Counted from the first letter of the stretch, positions 51,981-61,374 are shown. The stretch: 64,000 nucleotides of DNA from JBNRMR01 sp050942895 (GCA_050942895.1 JBMNOE010000003.1:62001-126000); one strand, 5' to 3'. Numbers and translations: made by a program. Notes: generated by a model not told the origin, from the letters alone.

Positions 51981-53015
51981 GTGAATTACAGGGAATTTTT
52001 TAAGCAGATAGACCAGCTTCGAGGCGCCGTGCTCTTTTCGGGAGAAGAGGAATACGCAAAGCAGGAGGCCCTAAAGGCGCTGAGGAAAAGGCATCTTCCC
52101 CCCGGAATGGAAGCTCTCAACGAGACGGTTCTTGAGGGCGCCATTGATTTTGCCACCCTTGAAAGCAGCTGCGAAACATTGCCATTTATGGGGGATGTGC
52201 GGCTGGTTGTGGTGAAGGATTCGCCCCTTGTTTCGTCCCAGGCGAAGGGTTCTGTGGATCAAGCCCTTGCGGAGGATCTTTGCCAATACCTGCCGAACTT
52301 GCCGGAGCATTCCATATTGGTGTTCTATGTTCACGGCGCTGTCGACAAGCGAAAAAAGCTCACCCAGGCCATCGCTGCCATGGACAGGGCCGTTGATTTT
52401 CCCATGCTTACCGAGGGCGAGGCATTGGGATGGGCGGGTAAATACTGCGCCGCTGCGGGGAAAAAGCTGGAGCCGGCGGCAGGCAGAAAGTTGATAGAGA
52501 TTGCCGGCAGGCTTTTGCAGGATGTTAAAGACGGCCTGGACAAGGCGATGGCTTATGCGGGGGAGAGGGACTCGATAGCCGCAAATGATATCGATCAGGT
52601 GGTTATGCCCACGCCCGAATATCGTGGCTATGAGATGGCAAGCAGCCTTCTGGAGGGCAATGAGGCCCGGACATTGGCGATGATTAAGCAGCTTCTTCTG
52701 GACGGCGAAAAGGCGATCTCGCTTCTGGCCAGCATTGAGCGCGCTGTGCAGCAGCATCTTTCAGTTAAGCTGATGCTGGATGACAGGCGAGAGATGTCGC
52801 AAATTGCATCTGCGCTGGGGCTTCCCCAGGGAGCGGTGAGGGCGATCAGCTTTCGGGCGAGGAGGATGGACGCCGGCCGGCTTATGGACGCTCTGGAGGT
52901 CTGCTCTAAGGCAAATCTGGCCATGAGAACAACCGCTTCCAGCGAGGACATGGCGCTTTCGCGGCTTTATATCTCGGTATTCAAGCTGATGGAGGGCATG
53001 GCTGCCAAGGCCTGA
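51981..53015 (+). CDS. holA: DNA polymerase III delta subunit
   Basis: HolA opens the beta clamp as part of the clamp loader. The 344-residue protein follows the family pattern: FSGEEEYAKQEAL (AAA-like nucleotide-fold start), a LETLPFM-like segment (CETLPFMGDVRLVVV), and LVFYVHGAVDKRKKL. A C-terminal helical collar contains RGYEMASSLLEGNEARTL. The GTG start has only a weak upstream AGAAG. It is commonly next to comEC, as here. Confidence 0.9.
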   Translation: MNYREFFKQIDQLRGAVLFSGEEEYAKQEALKALRKRHLPPGMEALNETVLEGAIDFATLESSCETLPFMGDVRLVVVKDSPLVSSQAKGSVDQALAEDLCQYLPNLPEHSILVFYVHGAVDKRKKLTQAIAAMDRAVDFPMLTEGEALGWAGKYCAAAGKKLEPAAGRKLIEIAGRLLQDVKDGLDKAMAYAGERDSIAANDIDQVVMPTPEYRGYEMASSLLEGNEARTLAMIKQLLLDGEKAISLLASIERAVQQHLSVKLMLDDRREMSQIASALGLPQGAVRAISFRARRMDAGRLMDALEVCSKANLAMRTTASSEDMALSRLYISVFKLMEGMAAKA

Positions 53016-53119
53016 TTGCTTGTCTTTTTGCTTTTAAATTGCTTAAGTCAGCAAGCTGAACAGCGACATGAATAAACGGAAAACCATCAAAACCGCGCAC
53101 AGGAGATAACGGAGGAAAT

Positions 53120-54211
53120 ATGATTGTACTTATACCCTCGTATAAACCCGATAGCCGCCTTTTGCAGACGATAGGCGAGCTGCGCAGCAGCGGAGTGGAC
53201 AGGATTGTGGTCGTTGATGATGGAGGCGGAGCAGAATTTGCCCCAATATTTGACGATATCCGCAGCCAGGGCATAACTGTGCTGATTCACGAGACCAATA
53301 AGGGCAAGGGCAGGGCCATGAAGACAGGCTTCAGATACGTCCTTGACACATTTCCCGGGGAAGGTGTGGTCATCGCTGACGATGACGGACAGCATCTTTG
53401 CAAGGACATCATTGCAGTTGGGAAAAAGCTTGAAGAATTCCCCGAGGCCATGATATTGGGCACGCGCCAGTTCGTGGGCGATGTTCCGATGCGCAGCCAG
53501 TTGGGAAACTCCATAACAAGGGCGGTGTTTCTTTGGGCCACAGGGCGCCCCGTTTCGGACACGCAAACGGGCCTTAGGGGCATTCCGGCGCTCCTGCTGG
53601 AGGATATAATAGCCATGAGGGGCGAGCGCTATGATCTGGAGATGAACATGCTTCTTTCCTTCGCAAAAAGGAAGATATGCTTCAAGCAGGTACCCATCGA
53701 AACCGTCTACTTTGACGGCAACAGAGGCTCCCACTTCAAGACGCTGCCGGATTCGTTTCGCATATACAGAATAATCACGAAGTTCAGCATAGTCAGCATA
53801 ATCGCCACCTTCATCGATATCGGCGTCTTCATGCTGTTGGCAGCTTGCTGGGCCTGGGCCTCCGGTGGAGTCTGGGGGTCGATATGGCCGGTGATGGGCT
53901 GTGTGGCAGGGGGCCGATTGGCAGCATTTTTTATGAAGCGGCTGGGCCAAAAGGCACATATATTCGAATGGAAGGACGAGCTGATAAAGCTGATCTCTTA
54001 CACCATCATAATATATTTTTTCAACATCGTCTGGGGGATGGACCTGCTTTTGGCGAGGATTCTGGCCTCGTCTATCGTCGGAGCCTGCTTCATGATTGTG
54101 CTAAACGAGATGGCACGGCGAGAGAACATATATGAAAAGAATAGATTTAAGAGCAGGCAAAGAAATAAGTCAAGCAAGGCGAAAGTCGGCGGAATCAGCA
54201 AAGACGAATAA
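53120..54211 (+). CDS. family 2 glycosyltransferase fused to a GtrA-like membrane domain
   Basis: The 363-residue protein has an N-terminal GT2 domain (about 1-205) with IPSYKPD, VVVDDGGG, ETNKGKGRAMKTGF and IADDDGQH, the metal and nucleotide-sugar site. The C-terminal GtrA-like domain (about 215-335) has four membrane helices. This two-part architecture resembles enzymes that load a sugar onto a polyprenyl phosphate carrier for cell-wall decoration, related to dolichol-phosphate mannosyltransferases. GGAGG precedes the ATG. The lysine-rich C-terminal tail is cytoplasmic. Confidence 0.85.
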   Translation: MIVLIPSYKPDSRLLQTIGELRSSGVDRIVVVDDGGGAEFAPIFDDIRSQGITVLIHETNKGKGRAMKTGFRYVLDTFPGEGVVIADDDGQHLCKDIIAVGKKLEEFPEAMILGTRQFVGDVPMRSQLGNSITRAVFLWATGRPVSDTQTGLRGIPALLLEDIIAMRGERYDLEMNMLLSFAKRKICFKQVPIETVYFDGNRGSHFKTLPDSFRIYRIITKFSIVSIIATFIDIGVFMLLAACWAWASGGVWGSIWPVMGCVAGGRLAAFFMKRLGQKAHIFEWKDELIKLISYTIIIYFFNIVWGMDLLLARILASSIVGACFMIVLNEMARRENIYEKNRFKSRQRNKSSKAKVGGISKDE

Positions 54212-54238
54212 AAAGAAGAAAAAAGAAAAAAGAAAAAA
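54210..54238. repeat. A/G-only simple repeat before the G1P dehydrogenase gene
   Basis: About three copies of a seven-base AAAAAAG-type unit lie at and just after the glycosyltransferase stop. Further A/G-rich sequence continues to the next start at 54277. Confidence 0.7.
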
Positions 54239-54276
54239 TTGAGATAAATAAGCAGAGTAAAAGGGGAAAAGGGAAA

Positions 54277-55647
54277 ATGAAGAGCATGTATTTTGCAAAT
54301 CTGCCCATAGGTGAGCTGATAAAAAAGGACGGGTTTGACTGCGCCTGCGGCAAGCACCACGCTGTTGATATGGAGTATATTGATATCAGCCCCGGGGCAG
54401 TTTCCCGCCTGCCAAGAGCCCTTGAAAAACTATCCGTAAAAAAGCCTTTTCTTGTCAGCGATAAGAACACCCATGAAGCTGCGGGAAAAGCAGTGGAGGC
54501 CATCCTTGAGGGCCAGGGCATGGAGTTCATATCCTATGTTTTTCCCCAGGAGGGCGTGATCGAGCCGGATGAGCTTCCGGTGGGACAGCTATGCATGGCC
54601 TTTGAACCCTCTTGCGACCATATCATAGCCATCGGCAGCGGCGTCATAAACGATGTCTGCAAGGTGCTTTCAAAGGCAACAGGGAAAAATTACATTGAAG
54701 TTTGCACCGCGCCATCAATGGACGGCATTCTGGCAAATTCATCATCCATGGTGGTAAACGGAATAAAAAGCACCCTTTACACCACCACGCCCAAGGCGCT
54801 CATCGCCGATATAGACATAATAAAAAATGCGCCGGCGCTGATGCTGCAATCCGGCCTGGGCGACATGGTTGCAAAATATGTGAGCGTGTTCGAGTGGAAG
54901 CTTTCCAACATCATAACGGATGAATATTACTGCCCGCAGGTGGCTGCCTTGATGCGCGCTGCAGCCGACAAATGCGTGGAAGCTGCCCAGGGTCTCGCCA
55001 AGAGGGAGGAGGGCGCTGTGCAGACCGTGACAGAGGGGCTTATACTTTCCGGCATTGCCATGAGCTTCGCGCAGGTATCTCGACCGGCTTCGGGGCTTGA
55101 GCATTATTTCTCCCACATGTTCGACATGTTCACACTGGAGCGCGGCACTCCCGGCTCCCGCCATGGCGTGCAGGTGGGCATCGGCACCGTTTTGACCCTG
55201 CGGCTATACGACATGATAAAAAATGGTGCCATCAAGCTGAGCAGGGAAAAGGCTATGGCGGCCATCAATGCTTTCGACGAAGCTGAATGGGAGCGAAAAG
55301 TTCGCAAAATATTCGGCAAAACCGGAGACGCTGTGATCAACCTTGAGAGCAGCCTTAAAAAGAACGACAAAAAGAGGCATCATAAAAGGGTTGAAAGGAC
55401 GCTGGAAAACTGGCAGACGATAGAGGAGATGATTCACCGGGATCTTCCGTCCAGCGAGAGTATCGTCGGCATTTTAAACGAGATTGGCGCGCCGATTTTG
55501 CCGTCAGACATAGGAATTGATGAGGAACTTGTGCGCGATGCCTTTACCGGTTCGCGGGAAATCAGGGATAAATATATACTGACAAGCCTCCTTTGGGATT
55601 TTGGCCTGATGGATGAAATGTGCGAAAAGCTCATCGCGGAGCTTTAG
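54277..55647 (+). CDS. sn-glycerol-1-phosphate dehydrogenase (EgsA/AraM-like)
   Basis: The enzyme reduces dihydroxyacetone phosphate to sn-glycerol 1-phosphate, the enantiomer used in archaeal lipids and, in Bacillus, in heptaprenylglyceryl phosphate. The 456-residue protein has the Fe-ADH-like fold: AIGSGVINDVCK (NAD binding), TAPSMDGILANSS, and metal-ligand histidines in GLEHYFSHMF and GSRHGVQVG. About 100 C-terminal residues extend past the core, as in AraM. AAGGGGAAAAGGG lies upstream. It is directly downstream of the membrane glycosyltransferase, but no prenyltransferase (PcrB) gene is visible. Confidence 0.87.
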   Translation: MKSMYFANLPIGELIKKDGFDCACGKHHAVDMEYIDISPGAVSRLPRALEKLSVKKPFLVSDKNTHEAAGKAVEAILEGQGMEFISYVFPQEGVIEPDELPVGQLCMAFEPSCDHIIAIGSGVINDVCKVLSKATGKNYIEVCTAPSMDGILANSSSMVVNGIKSTLYTTTPKALIADIDIIKNAPALMLQSGLGDMVAKYVSVFEWKLSNIITDEYYCPQVAALMRAAADKCVEAAQGLAKREEGAVQTVTEGLILSGIAMSFAQVSRPASGLEHYFSHMFDMFTLERGTPGSRHGVQVGIGTVLTLRLYDMIKNGAIKLSREKAMAAINAFDEAEWERKVRKIFGKTGDAVINLESSLKKNDKKRHHKRVERTLENWQTIEEMIHRDLPSSESIVGILNEIGAPILPSDIGIDEELVRDAFTGSREIRDKYILTSLLWDFGLMDEMCEKLIAEL

Positions 55648-55654
55648 ATAGCTA

Positions 55655-55790
55655 TAGATGTTGTTTTAGGGCTCTGCCCCCGAGCCACCGCTAAAGGGTG
55701 ATCCCTTTGTAATCCCTTAAAAATTATAAGAGGTCAAGGAAGGATACCTTGCGGGGTATGAGTCGGAGCCCCGCATCGTTCCCCCAATAA
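55655..55790. other. structured intergenic element with three hairpins
   Basis: Three stems occur in order: GGCTC/GAGCC (55670-55686), AAAGGG-TGAT-CCCTTT (55693-55708) and GCGGGG/CCCCGC (55751-55774). The region is non-coding. Its content (GGGCTCTGCCCC, AAAGGG...CCCTTT) looks like a dispersed intergenic repeat of the kind seen in clostridial genomes; only one copy is in the window. Confidence 0.5.
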
Positions 55791-55807
55791 CAACTTGAGA
55801 GGTGCAC

Positions 55808-56623
55808 ATGTACATAATGTCTTTTTTTACCGAGGCGCGTCCTGCGGCGCATATCGCCAGGAGTGAGGACCTGATAAACTGGGAGATTCTGAATAACGGC
55901 GAGCCTGTTATCGAGTTCAGCGAGAGCGATGGCAAAATTGTGCGGGATCCTTTCATCCTGCGCGACAAAAGCGGCGTGTTTCGCATGTTTTTCACCGATA
56001 ACTGGCGTTCCCAGTCTCTGGGCTACAGCTACAGCGATGATCTTTCAAGCTGGTCAAAGCCGGAGTTTTTGCCTGTAGCCAGCGATTTGCCGCCGGTGCA
56101 AAACTGCTGGGCTCCCGAGTGTGTTTATGATGAGCAGAACGATCGCTACCTGCTTTTTTGGTCCAGCAGAGTTTTATCCGAGCTGGAAAGCGGCCCGCGA
56201 ATGGATAGGATGTACTATAGGGCGACGAAGGATTTCATCAACTACAGCGAAACCAAAGTGCTTTTCGCTCCGGGATATCCTGTGATCGACGCCAGCATAT
56301 ACCGCCACGAGGGCAGATATTACATGTGCTTTAAAGATGAGCGCGGCCACAACGGCCCCGACACCGACTTTAAGGCCCTTAGGACATGCACCTCTGACAA
56401 TGCCGCAGGACCGTATGAAGGCATTTCTGAGCTTTTGACGCATAATCTGTGCGAAGGCCCGACGATCATTCGCAAAAACGGCAAGTTCGTGGTGTTCTAT
56501 GACGCATTTCGCCAAAAATACTACGGCGCTATGGAAAGCGACGATTTCGTCAACTTCACTGACGTTACAGACAAATATGAGTTTCCAAAGGACTGCAAGC
56601 ACTGCACAGTCATCGAAATTTAG
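55808..56623 (+). CDS. GH43-like five-bladed beta-propeller protein
   Basis: The protein of about 271 residues has the repeated features of GH43/GH32-type propellers: an early ARSEDLINWE, VRDPFILRD (RDP motif), NCWAPECVYDEQNDRYLLFW, and a late NLCEGPTIIRKNGKFVVFY carrying a candidate acid Glu. It probably acts on arabinose- or xylose-type glycans, but no subfamily can be given. There is no signal peptide. AGAGGTG precedes the ATG; a GTG six bases earlier overlaps that site. It is an isolated gene with no sugar operon around it. Confidence 0.7.
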   Translation: MYIMSFFTEARPAAHIARSEDLINWEILNNGEPVIEFSESDGKIVRDPFILRDKSGVFRMFFTDNWRSQSLGYSYSDDLSSWSKPEFLPVASDLPPVQNCWAPECVYDEQNDRYLLFWSSRVLSELESGPRMDRMYYRATKDFINYSETKVLFAPGYPVIDASIYRHEGRYYMCFKDERGHNGPDTDFKALRTCTSDNAAGPYEGISELLTHNLCEGPTIIRKNGKFVVFYDAFRQKYYGAMESDDFVNFTDVTDKYEFPKDCKHCTVIEI

Positions 56624-56661
56624 TGCTTTATCATAAGGTTTTCATTGCCGGCTTGCCTTTA

Positions 56662-59025
56662 TTAAAAATCAAGATTCCACCCGAAAGGGGAAAAGAAGGG
56701 TCTAAAGCTGATGGTGGATGACGGCGCGGAAGCGGCCTCAATGCCATAATCAGCCGCAAGCGCATGTTCCGCCACGACATAATAATCGTTGCGCATCAGC
56801 CATTTCGCATCATCATCATCGATTATAATCTCAACACCTGCGGGAACGCCCTCGACAGTATCGACGAGTTGGGTGCTGTTTCCTGCTGTCCTGTAAACAC
56901 TATACCGGGCGCTTTGGCTTGTGGATGTGAAAATAATTTGAGGGTTCCAGCTTGACGAGTTGGTGATGCGAAGGTCATAGGGCGCCGAGGGGATTTTCCA
57001 ATAAGGCGAATCCTCGTAGGGCCTGTTTGAAGACCAGAATACCTCGCTTAAGATGAAGTCGTTTGGTGTTATATCTGTGGCCAGATAAGCTCTGCCGGTC
57101 TCCCAGAGGGTTTTTGCATCTAAATTCAGCCGGATAACACCCTCTGGTTGGAAGAAATCACCCTCACCGCCGGGAAGATAGCTGCTCATAATCTCCAATA
57201 TGGTCTGTGTGGGCTGATTGCTGCCTGTGACGGAGGAATCAAGATGGGTTTCGCGGGTTGTGGAGTCGAAGCCGATCCATACGGCGACGGCATGTCCCGG
57301 GGTTACAGCCACCGACCAAGCGTCTCTATTTCCCTTGACTTCGGCCTCCTCAAAACCGACTGTGCCCGTTTTTGCGCCTATGGGATAACCCAGGGCGCTT
57401 AGTCGTCTGGCGGTGCCGTTCAGGACGGTGCTGCGCATCATGTCAGTGATGATATAGGCAGTCGATGGCGAAATGGCTATGTTGCCTTTGGCCTCGTGAA
57501 GGAATATGGTCTTGCCACCGCTGTCGCTTATTTTCGTTATCATATATGGCTGTGGATGAATTCCATCGTTTATGAAGGCTAAATAGGCTGCGCACAGCTC
57601 ATAAGGTGAGGTGCCGTAGGTCATTGACCCCAGCGCAAGAGGCAGATAGCGGTCGCTGCTTTCGGTATCGATGCCAAACTTGCGCAGATAATCTATTGAA
57701 GATCCAACGCCCATGTCGCTCACGATTGAAACCGCAGGTATATTCAGCGACTTTTCAAAAGCCGTTCTAAGGGGAATATATCCGTTGTAGGTGCCGCCGT
57801 AGTTGGAGGGGGAATAGCCGTCGAAATCCTTGGGCGAATCGTCCAAAAAAGTGACGGTTTGAAGGCCCATAATCTCAATTGCGGGGGAATACACCGCCAA
57901 AGGCTTTAGCGCGGAGCCGGGCTGGCGTTTTACCATGGCGCGGTTAAGCCCCCTGGCCGTGGTATATTCGCTGCCGCCAATCATCGCCCGCACAGCGCCG
58001 TCTTTTTCCATTAAAACAATGGCGCATTGGGCGCTCTCGCCGCTGGGTGCATCAGGCATTGCGCTGGTTATTTCCATGGCTGCATTTTCACATGAAATGT
58101 AAGCGCTTATGTCCAATGTGGTGTGTATGTGATAGCCTCCGGAGAGCAGCTCCTGCATGTCGATATTGAGCAGCATAACCGCTTGATTAATTGCTTCGTC
58201 CACAAACCAGCCGTAGTTCTCGCCGGGAGGTATGTCGATAACCTTTATTGGAGCGTCAAAAGCGCTTTGAGCTTCCTTTTCGCTGATCATATTTTCTTCA
58301 AGCATGATGCCGATTATCATATCTCGCCGCTTTTTATTGGCTTGCGCATCTATGTGTGGCGAATAATTCGACGGCGCTTTTAGCACAGCCGCCAGACATG
58401 CCGCCTGGTCCAAAGAAAGTTCAGACGCATTTATGCCAAAATACTTGACAGCGGCGGATTGTATGCCATAGGCCCCATTGCCAAAATAGACATAATTCAT
58501 ATACATCTGCAAAATATCGTCTTTTTCATAGTCCCGATCCACCAAAAGCGCGTAGTATATCTCGTTAAACTTGCGCGACCACAGCTTCTCCGATGAAAAA
58601 TGCGTTAGCTTTACCAGTTGCTGAGTAATGGTGCTGGCGCCCTGGCTCAGTGAATTTGTTTTGATATTTTGTATCATTGAACCTACCATCCTTATTGGAT
58701 CAATACCATGATGGTGGTAAAAGCGAATGTCCTCAGCGGCGACAAATGCATTTTTAACGTGAAGAGGCAGATCGTCGATTTCGATATTCACTCTGTTTTC
58801 ACTGCCGTAAAGGGAGTCGATTGATTGGCCGTTTTCATCATAAATGAAAGTTGACTGGGCATAATTTTCCAGTTTTTCTCTATCATAGCTGCCCCAGACA
58901 GAGACGGCGAACAGGCCGAAGCCGCAAACTGCTATAAATCCGGCTATGACAACTGCCAGTGTAAGTCTGGCGATGACCTTTCCAAAGCTTTTTCTATTGC
59001 TCTTATTCTTTGAAGCATCCGCCAT
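56662..59025 (-). CDS. class A penicillin-binding protein (PBP1A type)
   Basis: This bifunctional enzyme polymerises and cross-links peptidoglycan outside the membrane. The 787-residue protein has a short cytoplasmic part, one membrane helix (about 20-43), and a GT51 domain with the catalytic Glu in EDIRFYHHHG and GASTITQQLVK. The transpeptidase domain has SALK (nucleophile Ser in QPGSALKPL), SLN and KTGT motifs. The C-terminal 100 residues look like a fibronectin-type III-like domain. GAGGGG lies nine bases before the ATG at 59025. Confidence 0.94.
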   Translation of the reverse strand: MADASKNKSNRKSFGKVIARLTLAVVIAGFIAVCGFGLFAVSVWGSYDREKLENYAQSTFIYDENGQSIDSLYGSENRVNIEIDDLPLHVKNAFVAAEDIRFYHHHGIDPIRMVGSMIQNIKTNSLSQGASTITQQLVKLTHFSSEKLWSRKFNEIYYALLVDRDYEKDDILQMYMNYVYFGNGAYGIQSAAVKYFGINASELSLDQAACLAAVLKAPSNYSPHIDAQANKKRRDMIIGIMLEENMISEKEAQSAFDAPIKVIDIPPGENYGWFVDEAINQAVMLLNIDMQELLSGGYHIHTTLDISAYISCENAAMEITSAMPDAPSGESAQCAIVLMEKDGAVRAMIGGSEYTTARGLNRAMVKRQPGSALKPLAVYSPAIEIMGLQTVTFLDDSPKDFDGYSPSNYGGTYNGYIPLRTAFEKSLNIPAVSIVSDMGVGSSIDYLRKFGIDTESSDRYLPLALGSMTYGTSPYELCAAYLAFINDGIHPQPYMITKISDSGGKTIFLHEAKGNIAISPSTAYIITDMMRSTVLNGTARRLSALGYPIGAKTGTVGFEEAEVKGNRDAWSVAVTPGHAVAVWIGFDSTTRETHLDSSVTGSNQPTQTILEIMSSYLPGGEGDFFQPEGVIRLNLDAKTLWETGRAYLATDITPNDFILSEVFWSSNRPYEDSPYWKIPSAPYDLRITNSSSWNPQIIFTSTSQSARYSVYRTAGNSTQLVDTVEGVPAGVEIIIDDDDAKWLMRNDYYVVAEHALAADYGIEAASAPSSTISFRPFFSPFGWNLDF

Positions 59026-59159
59026 ATAAAAAATCCCCTCATATAAAATCAAAATTCACGGACATATGTTTCCCTAAACAGCAATTTTTTATTTTGGATC
59101 ATTCACTTAAAACAACTACACGAAGAAAATGATAAAGAAGAATTTCCAAACTTTGTTCG

Positions 59160-59188
59160 TTGAATATATATGTAAATGTTTATATAAT
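59160..59188 (+). promoter_or_regulatory. promoter of the ftsH-like gene
   Basis: TTGAAT (59160-59165) and TATAAT (59183-59188) are 17 bases apart, about 26 bases before the start codon. Confidence 0.6.
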
Positions 59189-59213
59189 TTAAGTATAAAG
59201 AGAGGTGTCCGGA

Positions 59214-60917
59214 TTGCTTGCCAAGTTCTTTAGGTCGAAATATTTTACTATTGCATGTGTTTGTCTTATAATCAGTTCGGTTATTTTCATGATTGCATAC
59301 GACGATGGCGGTGCTGTCACAGTCGATTATGCGGTTTTTTCTGCGCTTATGGAGGAGGGTGAGATCCAAAGCGCAAGTATTTCTACGAGCAGCATAAGCT
59401 TTACACTAAAAAGCGGAGAGCAGATAAAGACAATAAATCCGGGCAGCCCTGATCTAAAGGAGAGGATGCTCCTTAAGGGCATAGAGATTTTGTCGCCATC
59501 CATTGCTTCGGGAAAATCCGGATTTGCATATGGCATGATCATTGCACTTATATTTGGAGCTGCTTTTTACTGGAAAAGAACAAAACAGACTGAGGTCGCT
59601 AAATTACCGACTATGGTCGCAAATCGGTCGGTGGGCAAAAAGATCGATTTTTCGATGGTGGCAGGGCAGGAGGAGGTCATCGAGGGCCTGAGGGATATCG
59701 TCTTGTATATAAAAGAGCCTGAAAGCTATGCAAAAATCGGCGCTAGAATGCCCAAAGGAATTTTACTGTACGGCCCTCCGGGTACGGGCAAGACTCTTCT
59801 GGCCCAGGCCATGGCCGGAGAGGCTGAAGTGCCTTTTTTGAGCGCCAATGGTTCTGACTTTGTGCAGATGTATGTCGGCGTTGGAGCGAAACGCATCCGT
59901 GAATTATTTGCAAAAGCCAGAGAAAAGAAAAAATGTGTTATTTTTATCGACGAGATTGACGCTATCGGCAAGCGCAGAAGCGAAGGGAATGACAGCGAAC
60001 GCGATCAGACCCTTAATGCGCTTTTGACCGAGATGTCGGGCTTTTCACAGAGTGAAGGCATAGTTGTTTTAGCGGCGACAAACCGGATTGATACCCTTGA
60101 CAGCGCCCTTTTGCGCCCCGGCAGATTTGACCGGCATATAGAAATCGGCATGCCGGAAATAAGGGCGCGGGAAAAGATACTCGATGTTATTTTGAAAAAC
60201 AAGCCCATGGAGGAGGGCATCTGCCCGGCTGATATTGCAGCTCAGACGACAGGCTTTTCAGGCGCGGCCTTGGAGAGCATGATGAACGAGGCGGCCATTT
60301 ATGCTATCCGAGAGGGAAAAGAAAAAATTTCCCGGGAAAATATTCAAAGAGCCTATATTTCTGTTATCGCCGGCGAGGACAAGAAGGGCCATGTAATCGA
60401 TGAGAAAGATAAAAACATATGCGCGATCCACGAAGCGGGCCATGCGGTTGCGGCCATCAAGCTCTTGCCTCAGGAGAGGATAAAGCGGATTTCTATAATC
60501 CCCAGCACTCGCGGAGCAGGCGGCTATGTGCTGCGAAATATAAGCGAAAATATGCTGACAAAGGACGTGCTTTTGCGCCACATCATAGTGGCCTATGCTG
60601 GTAGAGCGGCAGAGGAAACTTTCCTTGGCAAAGACTATGTTTCCAGGGGCGCGGCAAGCGATATCGAAAAGGCGACGGAGATGATCACCGCACTTACTGC
60701 TAAGTACGGCATGGACACAGAGTGCGGCCTGCTGTCATATGACAGGTCGGAGGGTGTTGTTTCAGCGGCGAAAAGGCGAATATCAGCGCAGCTATACGAG
60801 CAGACTCTTGCCTTTATAAATGAGAGCAAGGAAGAGGTCGAAAGGGTTAAGTGCCTTCTTCTGGACAAGGAAAGCCTTTCGGGCGAAGATATTGACGCCT
60901 TATATAAAATGTCATAA
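59214..60917 (+). CDS. FtsH-like ATP-dependent zinc metalloprotease
   Basis: FtsH-type proteases extract and degrade membrane and regulatory proteins. The protein of about 567 residues has two membrane helices (about 8-27 and 100-117) around a small extracellular domain, a AAA domain with Walker A GPPGTGKT, Walker B CVIFIDEID and the SRH region (RPGRFDRHIEI), and a peptidase domain with HEAGH zinc motif. It is shorter than the main FtsH of most bacteria, so it may be a secondary copy. The TTG at 59214 is preferred over GTG 59205, which overlaps the GAGAGGTG ribosome binding site. Confidence 0.9.
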   Translation: MLAKFFRSKYFTIACVCLIISSVIFMIAYDDGGAVTVDYAVFSALMEEGEIQSASISTSSISFTLKSGEQIKTINPGSPDLKERMLLKGIEILSPSIASGKSGFAYGMIIALIFGAAFYWKRTKQTEVAKLPTMVANRSVGKKIDFSMVAGQEEVIEGLRDIVLYIKEPESYAKIGARMPKGILLYGPPGTGKTLLAQAMAGEAEVPFLSANGSDFVQMYVGVGAKRIRELFAKAREKKKCVIFIDEIDAIGKRRSEGNDSERDQTLNALLTEMSGFSQSEGIVVLAATNRIDTLDSALLRPGRFDRHIEIGMPEIRAREKILDVILKNKPMEEGICPADIAAQTTGFSGAALESMMNEAAIYAIREGKEKISRENIQRAYISVIAGEDKKGHVIDEKDKNICAIHEAGHAVAAIKLLPQERIKRISIIPSTRGAGGYVLRNISENMLTKDVLLRHIIVAYAGRAAEETFLGKDYVSRGAASDIEKATEMITALTAKYGMDTECGLLSYDRSEGVVSAAKRRISAQLYEQTLAFINESKEEVERVKCLLLDKESLSGEDIDALYKMS

Positions 60918-60979
60918 TATGGTGAATGCAGGCGACTGATGGGAAATGCTGGCTAATGCAAAGACAGACAAATTTCGGC

Positions 60980-61008
60980 AAGGGAAAAGTTTTGCCATAT
61001 GCGAATAT
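60980..61008 (+). promoter_or_regulatory. candidate sigma-H promoter of spoIIAA-spoIIAB
   Basis: AAGGGAAAA (60980-60988) and TGCGAATAT (61000-61008), 11 bases apart, fit the Bacillus sigma-H pattern (RnAGGAwWW and RnnGAATww) with one mismatch in each box. The spoIIA operon of Bacillus is sigma-H dependent, which supports the call. No good sigma-A promoter is visible here. Confidence 0.5.
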
Positions 61009-61059
61009 ATCTAGTGTGTTTTTGTATTTGCTTATTTCTTTTTACACCGGAGGTAGCGT

Positions 61060-61362
61060 ATGGTAGACTACAGGACAAGGGGCGACACCGCGACTGTTCT
61101 GCTCAGCGGTGAGCTGGATCACAGCGCCGCAGCCGCCGTAAAACGGTCTTTGGATGAAATAATAGCCGACAGGAAGATTAAAAACCTGGTGCTGGATTTG
61201 AAAAACCTGACCTTCATGGACAGTGCGGGCCTAGGCGTGATAATGGGCAGATACAGGCAACTGGCCGGAAGAAGCGGGCAGATGGCGGTAAAAAACGTGT
61301 CCTCATCCATAGACAGGATATTTTCCATATCGGGAATCTACAGCATTGTAAGAAAGCTTTAG
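61060..61362 (+). CDS. spoIIAA: anti-sigma F factor antagonist SpoIIAA
   Basis: SpoIIAA is the STAS-domain protein that, when dephosphorylated, releases sigma F from SpoIIAB in the forespore. The 100-residue protein has LSGELDHSAA and the phospho-site loop FMDSAGLGVIMGRY with Ser55 as the predicted phosphorylated residue. ACCGGAGGTAG precedes the ATG. spoIIAB follows 12 bases later. RsbV-like antagonists are related, but GVIMGRYR is typical of SpoIIAA. Confidence 0.9.
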   Translation: MVDYRTRGDTATVLLSGELDHSAAAAVKRSLDEIIADRKIKNLVLDLKNLTFMDSAGLGVIMGRYRQLAGRSGQMAVKNVSSSIDRIFSISGIYSIVRKL

Positions 61363-61374
61363 CAGGGGTGTATT

